From NCBI RefSeq assembly GCF_014651115.1, contig NZ_BMWG01000030.1, forward strand, positions 16,788 to 80,787: 64,000 bases of DNA, in the 5' to 3' direction. Below the pieces are notes generated by a model. It searched no databases. It was not told the DNA's origin and saw nothing but the letters and a program-made list of their open reading frames with translations. The stretch is from Streptomyces inusitatus. Its GTDB lineage: Bacteria; Actinomycetota; Actinomycetes; Streptomycetales; Streptomycetaceae. How positions within the stretch are numbered: the first letter of the stretch is position 1; every line of letters starts with the position of its first letter. The position numbers were made by a program, and so were the translations under genes. Of this stretch, positions 29,351-36,313 are shown piece by piece.

Positions 29351-31417
29351 CTAGGGCGGGGTCCGGTGCTGCGCCCGGGCTTCGCCCGGGAGGGGGTTTT
29401 CCCGGGGCCGAAGGCCCAGGGGCAGAGCCCCCGGATCGCGAGGCGGAGGGCGGGGGCACTCCTCCGGCCCCGCCGGGGGCACCCCCACCCGGGCGAGGCC
29501 CAGGGGGAGGGTCTTCGAAGTGGCGTCGTCCGCCCGTGGTGAGGGTCCTCCCAGGCCTCGCGGCCCGGGAGGAGGGTCTGGCGGGGTCCGGTGCTCCCCC
29601 GGATCGCAAGGCGGAGCCGGGGGCACTCCCTCCCGGGCGAAGCCCAGGGGGAGAGTCGACGCGGTGGGGGTACTCCCCGACCCGGCCGCCAGGCCCGGGG
29701 GGCCGTGGGCGACCGACGACAGCGCCGGGGGCCTCCCCGGCCGCGCCCGAAGGGCTGCGGAGCTGGAGAGCCGGCATGCCGGGGGGGTCCTGCCCCCGGG
29801 CTCCGCCGGGGGCACCCCCACCCGGCCGCCAGGCCCGGGGGGGCCGTGGGCGACCGACGACAGCACCGGAGGCCTCCCCGGCCGCGCCCGAAGGGCTGCG
29901 GAGCTGGAGAGCCGGCATGCCGGGGGTCCTCCCCCGGGCTCCGCCGGGGGCACCGCCGCGCGGGCCGCCGGGCCCAGGAGACCATCGGCGACCAACGACA
30001 ACGCCGGGGGTCCTCCCCCCGGTTCCACCGGGGTCACCCCCGCCCGCGCCGCCGGGCCCAGGAGACCGTCAGCGACCGACAACAACGCCGAGGGTCCTCC
30101 CCCCTCCCCCGCCGGAGGCACCCCGGCGGGGGAGGGTGTGCGTACCTGAAGGTCCTCCTCCTGGCCCCGCCGGGGGCACTCCCACCGGCGGTGGCCGGGG
30201 GAGGCACGGCGGGCGGGCGGGGCTTCGGAGGCGCTCCCCAGGGCGAGTCCGTGGAGGATCCACTCGCGGCCGGGCTCGCCGCCGAGCGCGGCTCCGAGGT
30301 CGGCGTGCTGCCAGGAGCCGACGGGGCGGGAGGCCAGCCCGAGGGCGGTGGCCTCGATCTGGGCGTGTCCGACGCCGTATCCGGCGAGCAGGTGGTCGCG
30401 CCGGACGCGGCCGGGGGCGGCGTCGGAGGGGCAGCCGTACGCGAGGAGTACGGCTCCGGCCCCGGCGATCCATCCCTGGCCGGCGGCCCAGGCGGCGAGG
30501 GTCGGCAGGACGTGGCCGGTGGCGAGCGTCGCGGCCGTGCCGCGCTCGGCCCGGAGCAGTCCGGGGCGGGTGCCGCCGACGGCGAGGCACCAGCGCGGAC
30601 CCTGGGACCGGCAGGCGCTCTCGGCGGCTTGGAGCACGCGCAGGAGGGCGGCGGGGTCGGGGGGCGGCGCGCCGGAGCCGATCCGGGCGGGGTCGGCGCT
30701 GCGCCGCCGGAGCAGCGGGGCCGGGTCCGTCCGGCCCGGTCCCGGTGCGCTCCAGCCGCCGTCCTCGGCGCGGGCCAGCTCCCCGAGCACCCGCCGTGCC
30801 TCGGCCAGATCGGCGGGGACCCCGGCGGCCGGCGGCTCGGGCGGCGCGCCGCTCCCGGCCCACTCCCCGGTCCCGCCGCCGCCCGCCAGCCGCACTCCCG
30901 CCAGCGGGAAGTCCATCCCTTCCACGGGCCCGACTCCGAGGGTCGCCTCGACCGGCTCGGGCCCCGGCCACGCGGCGAGCACCCCGGCGGCGGCGTGTCC
31001 CACATCCAGCAGCACCAGTGGCCATCCCCGGTGTCCGTAGTGGGAGACCGTCCGCTCCGGGCGGGCCCCGAGTACGAGGAAGGCGTTCCGGGGCGCCGGG
31101 TCCGGTGCCGGGCCGAGCCGGTGGAGGCGGTGGCGGCGCGGGTCGTAGGCGTAGTGGCCCGGGGCGATGCCGTACGGGTGTCCCTCGCCCAGCAGCAGCC
31201 GGGGCTCGACGGGGTGGAGCGCGCCCGCCGAGGGGACCGGGCGGAGCCGGTCGCCCGCGAGGGAGAGGGCGAGCGGCCGGTCCAGCGCGGGCGGGACGGC
31301 GATCGGCCCGCCGGGCCGCGCGGGCACGGCTCCAAAGGCGGCGGCGGTGAACACCGGGCCGGGGAGTTCGGCCGAGCGGGCCCGGGCGAGGGCCCGGCGG
31401 AGCGGGGAGGAGGGCAT
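29351..31417 (-). CDS. SagB/ThcOx-type azoline dehydrogenase with a repeat-derived C-terminal tail
   Basis: FMN-dependent dehydrogenase that would oxidise azolines made by YcaO to aromatic azoles. Two nitroreductase-like halves: VPSAGALHPVEPRLLL near residue 61-76 and a second half with LLRRRSADP, GLLRAERGTAATLATGHVL, HAQIEATALGLASRPVGSW. The family fold ends near residue 395 (EWILHGLALGS). The frame then runs on about 293 residues through a Pro/Gly/Ala-rich repeat region with no stop, giving 688 aa; family members are nearer 400 or less. ATG at 31417 is chosen; GTG at 31435 overlaps the YcaO stop. The tail is probably non-functional or the stop has been lost. Confidence 0.82.
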   Translation of the reverse strand: MPSSPLRRALARARSAELPGPVFTAAAFGAVPARPGGPIAVPPALDRPLALSLAGDRLRPVPSAGALHPVEPRLLLGEGHPYGIAPGHYAYDPRRHRLHRLGPAPDPAPRNAFLVLGARPERTVSHYGHRGWPLVLLDVGHAAAGVLAAWPGPEPVEATLGVGPVEGMDFPLAGVRLAGGGGTGEWAGSGAPPEPPAAGVPADLAEARRVLGELARAEDGGWSAPGPGRTDPAPLLRRRSADPARIGSGAPPPDPAALLRVLQAAESACRSQGPRWCLAVGGTRPGLLRAERGTAATLATGHVLPTLAAWAAGQGWIAGAGAVLLAYGCPSDAAPGRVRRDHLLAGYGVGHAQIEATALGLASRPVGSWQHADLGAALGGEPGREWILHGLALGSASEAPPARRASPGHRRWECPRRGQEEDLQVRTPSPAGVPPAGEGGGPSALLSVADGLLGPAARAGVTPVEPGGGPPALSLVADGLLGPAARAAVPPAEPGGGPPACRLSSSAALRARPGRPPVLSSVAHGPPGPGGRVGVPPAEPGGRTPPACRLSSSAALRARPGRPPALSSVAHGPPGLAAGSGSTPTASTLPLGFAREGVPPAPPCDPGEHRTPPDPPPGPRGLGGPSPRADDATSKTLPLGLARVGVPPAGPEECPRPPPRDPGALPLGLRPRENPLPGEARAQHRTPP
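29360..30150. repeat. GC-rich degenerate direct-repeat array
   Basis: Two clear copies of a roughly 140-bp unit (around 29686-29826 and 29827-29967) share CCGTGGGCGACCGACGACAG and GAGAGCCGGCATGCCGGG. Two shorter, diverged copies follow, spaced about 138 and 84 bp. Short palindromes such as CCCCCGGGCTCCGCCGGGGG recur throughout. This resembles the intergenic palindromic padding seen in some Streptomyces genomes. It lies where an intergenic gap would be expected but stays open in the dehydrogenase frame. Confidence 0.8.
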
Positions 31418-31431
31418 GGCGGGTGGGCCCT

Positions 31432-32796
31432 TCACATGTGCGGCGGGGGTACGAGGGTGAGATCGCCGGGCCCGCTCGGGGCCTTGGCGCGCCAGCCGCG
31501 CCCCACCCCGGCCTCCCCGAAGCGGGGGCAGCCGAAGTATCCGAACGCGGCGGGCGCGTTGGGGACGAGACCGGAGACCAGCACCCGCGCCACTCTGAGG
31601 GGTGTCTCGGCGATGTCCTCGGTGGTCAGATCGAGGGTGATCACACGGTGTCCGCCGGCCGCGAGCCGGGCGTCGAGCGCGGCCCGGTCGCCGGGGGCGA
31701 TCTCGTCGACCCCGACGACGCCCAGCTCCGGGTGGGTGAAGCGGCGGGCGAGCGGCGCGGTCCTGGGGTCGAGCCAGACCTGGACGTGCGCCCCCAGGTC
31801 GCGTACGGCGGCGAAGTCCGGTCCGCAGTCGTCGAGATAGCGCCGGTCGGGCCGGTGGTCGAGATAGAGGCCGCGGGCCAGCATCCCGGCCTCGACCGCC
31901 CGGAACACCCAGCCGTCGGCGTCGACCGCGCCCTGGGTGAAGACCCAGGTGTGGACGGCCTCCAGGACGGCCTTGCGGGCGGCGTCGGCGGGGTCGTACC
32001 GGCAGGCGAAGCCCGCCGCGTGGATGCCGCGCGCCGGGTCGTGCACCAGCGCGGCCATGCAGGGCGCGAACTCCGACGGCAGCTCCACGATCCAGACCGA
32101 CAGCTCGCAGCCTTCGAGGTCGTGGGTGAGCCCGGGGACGGAGGCGGGGTCGATGCCGCGCGCCGGTCCTTCGAGGTGCCACCACAGTTCGAGGGCGTCG
32201 CGCTCGACGACTTCGAGGAGTCCGCGTTCCACGGCGTCGTCGAAGCCCTGGCCGGTGGCGATGCCCGCGTAGTTGAGATGGTGGGTGCGCGGGAGTTCGC
32301 GCAGCGCGCCCTGCCGCCAGTTGAGATGGGTGAGCGCGACGGGGGCCCAGCACTCCTCGCCGTCCTCGGCGGCCCTGGCCCAGAGCGCGGGGGTGTCGGC
32401 GGTGAGCGGCCGGTAGGGGAAGCGGGGCCGCCAGTACTGCCAGTCGGCGTACGCGGGGAGCGCCCCCGGGCCGTACAGCCGCCGTCCCTCGGCGAGGAGT
32501 TCGGCGGCGGTGGCCCTGCGGGGGGCGTCGGGGTGGCCGGGCGGGGGCAGCCGGTTGCCGCAGTAGCGTTCGGCGGCCTCGGCGATCGCGGCGATCCTGG
32601 CCCCGGCCGGGTCGCCGAAGGTGGTGCCCAGCGAGACCCGGTCGGCGGGCCACGCACCGAAGCGGCGGGCGTCGGAGACCTCGGCGGTCATGGCGGTGTA
32701 GCGGGGCGGCGCGCCGGAGGGGTGGGGTACGGGTCCGACCGCGCGGATCAGCCCGCAGACGGGGTCGACGAGGTCTTCGGGGGTCATCGGGGTCAT
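31432..32796 (-). CDS. TOMM-type YcaO cyclodehydratase
   Basis: ATP-dependent enzyme that converts backbone amides next to Ser, Thr or Cys into oxazolines/thiazolines. 454 aa. ATP/Mg-binding segments are visible: AIAEAAERYCGNR near residue 69-81, YAGIATGQGFDDAVERG near 175-191, LLEVVERDALELWWH near 192-206, and AFGYFGCPRF near the C-terminus. It ends LTLVPPPHM rather than the PxPxP typical of many TOMM YcaOs. ATG at 32796 has AGGAG eight bases upstream and overlaps the hydrolase stop (ATGA). Neighbouring leader-binding and SagB-like genes support azole formation over thioamidation. Confidence 0.92.
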   Translation of the reverse strand: MTPMTPEDLVDPVCGLIRAVGPVPHPSGAPPRYTAMTAEVSDARRFGAWPADRVSLGTTFGDPAGARIAAIAEAAERYCGNRLPPPGHPDAPRRATAAELLAEGRRLYGPGALPAYADWQYWRPRFPYRPLTADTPALWARAAEDGEECWAPVALTHLNWRQGALRELPRTHHLNYAGIATGQGFDDAVERGLLEVVERDALELWWHLEGPARGIDPASVPGLTHDLEGCELSVWIVELPSEFAPCMAALVHDPARGIHAAGFACRYDPADAARKAVLEAVHTWVFTQGAVDADGWVFRAVEAGMLARGLYLDHRPDRRYLDDCGPDFAAVRDLGAHVQVWLDPRTAPLARRFTHPELGVVGVDEIAPGDRAALDARLAAGGHRVITLDLTTEDIAETPLRVARVLVSGLVPNAPAAFGYFGCPRFGEAGVGRGWRAKAPSGPGDLTLVPPPHM

Positions 32797-34301
32797 GCGC
32801 ACATCTCCTGTACGGGGTCGACGCGGCGGCCCGGTCCCGCGGTGAGCAGCAGGGCGCCGCCCGCCGGGTCGAGGACGCGCCGGGAGGGGGCGAGCCGGGT
32901 GGCGGTCATGGGGTCCTCTCCGGTGTGCGGGTTGCGGGCGTGGGCGGGGAAGTGGTGTCCGGAGATCTCCAGCCGGAGCCGGGAGCCGGGGGCGATCCGG
33001 CGGGCGAGATGTCCGAGCGGGACGGTGAGTTCGGCGGGCCTGCCCGGCGGGTCGGCGCGCCGCGCCGTGCCCAGCGCGAGGGGCCGGGCGCGGCCGTCGG
33101 GGGTGAGGACGGTGAGGCGTACGAACCAGTCGGCGGCCGGGGTGTCGGCGGTGGCGCGGAGCTTCGCCCCGGCCGGGCCGAAGAGGTCGAGGGGGCGCGG
33201 GAGCGGCGCGGAGAGCAGGAGCGCGCGGTCGGGTTCGCCGTCGGCGGGGACGCTCAGATCGTCGGAGCGTACGGGCCGGGCGGGGTCGGCGAGGAAGTGG
33301 CCGCCGTGGTGCAGGGGGAGTCCGTGGGAGCGGCCGAAGGGCCTGCTGAGGAGGGTGCGGGCGCGGGGGGCTGCGGCCGGGTGCCAGTGTTCGCTGTCGC
33401 CGAGGGCGAGGGCGCCGCGGCGGCCCGGGGCGAGCGTGCCGGCCAGGGCGGCCCGGGCCCAGCGGGTGTAGAGCGCGCCGAGGTTGAGCCGGTGGCCGGG
33501 GCGGGCGTCGGGCGCGGGTTCGGCGGTGAGCCCGTGGCCCCAGGGGCCGATCAGCAGCCGGGCCGGGCCGCCCCAGGCGCGCCACAGCCGCAGGGTGTCG
33601 GCGGCGAAGGGGTCGCGCGCGCCGCCGATCGCGAGCAGCGGCACCCGGGCGGCCGGGGCCCGGTCCACGAGCCGGTCCCGGGAATCACCGTCCTCCCAGA
33701 GCCCTCGCCAGGAGGGGAGTTCGCGGCCGAGGCGCTCGGGGAGCCCGGTGAGCGGGAGGTGTTCGAGGAGGCGGGGGTCGTCGGCGAGCGCCCGGTCGAG
33801 CGCGGCGGCGTCGGAGTCGGGCCGGTCGCCGTGGGCGGCCCACCAGCCGGCGCGGCCCAGCAGCCGTTCCACTCCGGAGGGCTCGCGCGCGGTCTCGGGG
33901 GCACCGAGCGCGGGGACGGCCGCGATGACGGCGTCGGGGCCGGTGTCGGTGTCTTCCGGTTCGAGGGCCGCGGCCAGGGCGCAGTGGGCGGCGTAGGACG
34001 CTCCGGCGGCGACGACGGTTCCGTCGCTCCAGGGCCGCGCGCGGATCCAGCGCAGGGTGGCCGCGCCGTCGGCGGCCTCGTGGCGGTAGGGCCGCCACTC
34101 CCCCTCGGAGCCGTACCGGCCGCGTACGTCCTGGACGACGGCGGCGAATCCGCGGGCGGCCCAGGCCCGTGCCTCGGCGCGGTGGTTTTGGCGGCCGTAG
34201 GGGGTGCGGATGACGACGGCGGGGTACGGGGGGCGGGTGCCGGGGAGGGTGAGATCGGTGGCGAGGCGCGCGCCGGGGGCGGGGAGGAGGCAGGTGGTCA
34301 T
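32793..34301 (-). CDS. CocE/NonD-family (X-Pro dipeptidyl-peptidase-like) hydrolase
   Basis: 502 aa alpha/beta hydrolase of peptidase family S15 type. YPAVVIRTPYGR opens the fold, VVQDVRGRYGSEGEW is the oxyanion region, GASYAAHCALAAA carries the nucleophile Ser near residue 109, GPWGHGL the catalytic His region, and a C-terminal jelly-roll (RLRLEISGHHFP) completes it. Known members cleave esters or N-terminal dipeptides. Between the leader-binding and YcaO genes with ATGA overlaps at both ends, it may trim or deacylate the peptide product; that is inference. Confidence 0.88.
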   Translation of the reverse strand: MTTCLLPAPGARLATDLTLPGTRPPYPAVVIRTPYGRQNHRAEARAWAARGFAAVVQDVRGRYGSEGEWRPYRHEAADGAATLRWIRARPWSDGTVVAAGASYAAHCALAAALEPEDTDTGPDAVIAAVPALGAPETAREPSGVERLLGRAGWWAAHGDRPDSDAAALDRALADDPRLLEHLPLTGLPERLGRELPSWRGLWEDGDSRDRLVDRAPAARVPLLAIGGARDPFAADTLRLWRAWGGPARLLIGPWGHGLTAEPAPDARPGHRLNLGALYTRWARAALAGTLAPGRRGALALGDSEHWHPAAAPRARTLLSRPFGRSHGLPLHHGGHFLADPARPVRSDDLSVPADGEPDRALLLSAPLPRPLDLFGPAGAKLRATADTPAADWFVRLTVLTPDGRARPLALGTARRADPPGRPAELTVPLGHLARRIAPGSRLRLEISGHHFPAHARNPHTGEDPMTATRLAPSRRVLDPAGGALLLTAGPGRRVDPVQEMCA

Positions 34302-35140
34302 GGGGTGCTGGGGGGTACGGGGAGAACGGGGTGGGTGGTGAGGGTGAGGTCGCGGAGGTCGAGGCGGCACAGCCGGCGGCGGGGCGGGGCGGCGGGTGTC
34401 GCCCAGGCGATCAGTTCGGCGGTGAGCAGCCCGGCGGTGAGCGCGGCGGAGGCGGCGGTGTGGGCGGGGCCGGGGGCCTCGGTGCGCGGTCCGTGCCAGT
34501 AGGCGTCGAGTTCGCGGTGGGCGGGGGTCGCGGCGAGACGGCGCAGACGGACATCGGCCGAGGTCACGTCGCCGGGTGCCGCCGCGAGGGGCTCCAGCCA
34601 GACCTGGGCGCCCTCCCGGTGGCACCGCAGCCAGCCGACGGACCGGTCCGGGAGGCGGTCGGCCTCGTCCCAGAGCCCCGGCGGCACGGGCGAGTCCAGG
34701 CACCACACGACGGCGGTGCGCCCGGGGTCCCGGGCCCCCGCGACGCCGGACAGCGCCGCCGGGAGCAGCGCGGGCTCGATCCGGCGGACCGCGCCGCCCT
34801 CGGCCCGTACGCAGCGGGCGAGCGGTTCCGTCAGCACCCGGTCGCCGAGGAGGAGGACGCGGTGGCCGCGGAGCGCGCCGCCGCTCTCGGGGGCCGCCGT
34901 GAGGAATCCGGCCTCGGTGAACGCGGCGGTGAGCCGGTCGAGTTCGGGGCCCCGGTCCGGGGGCGCGGTCGCGGCGGTCCCGCGTACCGCCGCGAGCAGC
35001 GCGGCCTCGCTCACCTCCCCGGTGTCGACGCGGAGGAACTCCCCGTCGGCGGTACGGACCGCGAGCCCCCGGCCGGGGACGGGGACCAGGGCGACACCGG
35101 GGGCGAGCCGTTCGGCGGCCGCCCGGGACACAAGAGACAC
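34298..35140 (-). CDS. TOMM precursor leader-binding (E1/Ocin-ThiF-like) protein
   Basis: 280 aa. The N-terminal 75 residues (LAPGVALVPVPGRGLAVR..GEFLRVDTGEVSEAALLAAV) look like the winged-helix RiPP recognition element. The rest is a reduced E1-like domain with GHRVLLLGDRVLTEPLARCV, WLRCHREGAQVWLEPL and DVRLRRLAATPAHRELDAYW. Such proteins hold the leader peptide and present the core to YcaO. No zinc tetra-Cys motif seen. GTG at 35140 has GGAG seven bases upstream. First enzyme gene after the precursor. Confidence 0.85.
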   Translation of the reverse strand: MSLVSRAAAERLAPGVALVPVPGRGLAVRTADGEFLRVDTGEVSEAALLAAVRGTAATAPPDRGPELDRLTAAFTEAGFLTAAPESGGALRGHRVLLLGDRVLTEPLARCVRAEGGAVRRIEPALLPAALSGVAGARDPGRTAVVWCLDSPVPPGLWDEADRLPDRSVGWLRCHREGAQVWLEPLAAAPGDVTSADVRLRRLAATPAHRELDAYWHGPRTEAPGPAHTAASAALTAGLLTAELIAWATPAAPPRRRLCRLDLRDLTLTTHPVLPVPPSTP

Positions 35141-35192
35141 AGGACTGCTCCAAAGGGTCTGGCGGACGGGGGAAAAGCGGGAGGAGGCGGGC

Positions 35193-35232
35193 GGGCCCGC
35201 CCGGGTGCGGGGAGAGTGCCCCGGGCGGGCCC
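35193..35232 (-). terminator. Long hairpin between precursor and modification genes
   Basis: Perfect 13-bp stem GGGCCCGCCCGGG / CCCGGGCGGGCCC with a 14-base loop, 28 bp after the precursor stop and before the leader-binding gene. A partial terminator or RNA-stabilising structure here would let the short precursor mRNA be made in excess of the enzyme mRNA, as in other RiPP operons. Confidence 0.7.
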
Positions 35233-35260
35233 TGGTACGGGAAAGGCCGTACGGCCGGTG

Positions 35261-35404
35261 TTACTTGTCGCCGTCCGCGACCGCGTCGACCGCGGTCTCG
35301 TCCCCGTCGAAGGGGTTCTCCACCAGGGCGTTGGAGTGGGTCGCGGAGAGGTGGGCGAGCTGGCCCTGCTCGGCGATCGGGCTGAACACCTTCTGCTGCT
35401 CCAT
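35261..35404 (-). CDS. Candidate TOMM RiPP precursor peptide, 47 aa
   Basis: Too short for routine calling but well supported: ATG at 35404 has GGAGG eight bases upstream, TAA at 35261. It starts MEQQKVFSPIAEQGQLA, likely leader, then HLSATHSN (residues 18-25), with Ser20, Thr22 and Ser24 alternating with Ala21 and His23. The tail is acidic: five Asp and two Glu in residues 29-46. No Cys, so oxazoles/methyloxazoles rather than thiazoles. It lies directly before the leader-binding gene, behind a promoter with a Zur-like operator. I do not recognise it as a known RiPP family. Confidence 0.75.
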   Translation of the reverse strand: MEQQKVFSPIAEQGQLAHLSATHSNALVENPFDGDETAVDAVADGDK

Positions 35405-35494
35405 GAGTTGAGCCTCCGTTTCATCGGAATTCATTGGATGTCGACAGAAAAGCTCGCGCCCCGGCCGAAGCCGTTGGCGCGGCGCGCACCACAG

Positions 35495-35524
35495 ACACTA
35501 ATGAATATGATTTTCATTCCGCAA
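35495..35524 (-). promoter_or_regulatory. Promoter of the RiPP operon, TTGCGG - 18 bp - TAGTGT
   Basis: On the minus strand a -35-like TTGCGG (35524-35519) and -10-like TAGTGT (35500-35495) are 18 bp apart, ending 90 bp before the precursor ATG. The spacer is the Zur-like palindrome. The promoter overlaps the last codons of the upstream ATPase gene. Confidence 0.6.
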
Positions 35525-36313
35525 GGGGTTGGGGCCCTCCAGCGGGTGATCCGGGTAACACACCGGCCAGTCGCCGACCGGATCGCGCCCCACCCGCCCT
35601 GCCACTCCCAGCACTTCGGCGAGGAGTCCGGGCGTCACCACCTCGTCCGGGGGGCCGTCCGCCACCACGGATCCCTCGCGCAGTGCCACGATCCGGTCGG
35701 CGAAGCGGGCCGCGTGGCCGAGGTCGTGCAGCACCATCACCACCGTCAGCCCGCGCTCCTTCCGCAGCCGCACCACGGTCCGCATCACCTCAAGCTGGTA
35801 CCGCAGATCGAGATAGGTGGTGGGCTCGTCCAGCAGCAGCACCCGGGTGTCCTGGGCCAGCGCCAGGGCGAGGCGCACCCGCTGGCGCTCGCCGCCCGAG
35901 AGGGCGTCCACGGGCCGGTCGGCCCAGCCGCCGACCCCGACGTCCGCCATGGCGCGTACGCAGACCTCGTCGTCGCCGTCCCTGAGCATCCCGAGCGGCC
36001 CCCGGACCGCGTACCGTCCCTGGCGCACCAGTTGACGTACCGTCATGCCAGGCACGGAGGGCGCCGACTGGTGCAGCAGCGCGACCCGGCGGGCCGCCGC
36101 CCGGCGGGAGAGGCCCGCCAGGTCGTCGCCGTCGAGCAGCACCCGGCCCGCGCCGGGGCGCAGCAGCCCCGCGCAGAGTCTGAGCAGGGTGCTCTTGCCG
36201 CAGCCGTTGAGCCCGATGAGGGCCACCAGCTCCCCGTCGGACACGGTGAGGTCCACCCCGTCGAGGACCGTGCGGCCGGGGTAGCCGAAGCTGAGCCGCT
36301 CCGCCTGGATCAT
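35498..36313 (-). CDS. Metallophore ABC transporter ATPase (FepC type)
   Basis: 271 aa. Walker A GLNGCGKST near residue 38, Q-loop LLHQSAPSVPG, signature LSGGERQR near 138, Walker B VLLLDEPTTYLD near 160 and switch His VLHDLGHAARFAD. The YLDLRYQLEVM segment is typical of FepC/FhuC siderophore ATPases. ATG at 36313 overlaps the permease stop. Its last codons contain the Zur-like box and promoter of the next transcription unit. Confidence 0.93.
   Translation of the reverse strand: MIQAERLSFGYPGRTVLDGVDLTVSDGELVALIGLNGCGKSTLLRLCAGLLRPGAGRVLLDGDDLAGLSRRAAARRVALLHQSAPSVPGMTVRQLVRQGRYAVRGPLGMLRDGDDEVCVRAMADVGVGGWADRPVDALSGGERQRVRLALALAQDTRVLLLDEPTTYLDLRYQLEVMRTVVRLRKERGLTVVMVLHDLGHAARFADRIVALREGSVVADGPPDEVVTPGLLAEVLGVAGRVGRDPVGDWPVCYPDHPLEGPNPLRNENHIH
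35502..35516 (-). promoter_or_regulatory. Zur-type zinc box for the RiPP operon
   Basis: Minus strand TGAAAATCATATTCA, a 7-1-7 inverted repeat with one mismatch. It matches the Streptomyces Zur consensus TGAAAATGATTTTCA (either central base) at all but one position. It differs clearly from the iron boxes in this window. In-frame it codes for the NENHIH end of the ATPase gene. Zinc-loaded Zur would repress. Confidence 0.78.

Noticed and set aside
29360..30150. Possible CRISPR array in the repeat region
   Set aside because: Units are long, degenerate and GC-only, without uniform short repeats and unique spacers, and no cas genes are present.
28918..31840. Long plus-strand frames opposite the transporter, repeat array and dehydrogenase
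   Set aside because: Translations are repeat-derived or shadow sequence; the minus-strand genes show family motifs.
35502..35516. Iron box reading of the palindrome before the RiPP operon
   Set aside because: It lacks the TTAGGTTAGG / CACCTAA halves found at the four iron boxes and fits the 7-1-7 Zur pattern instead.
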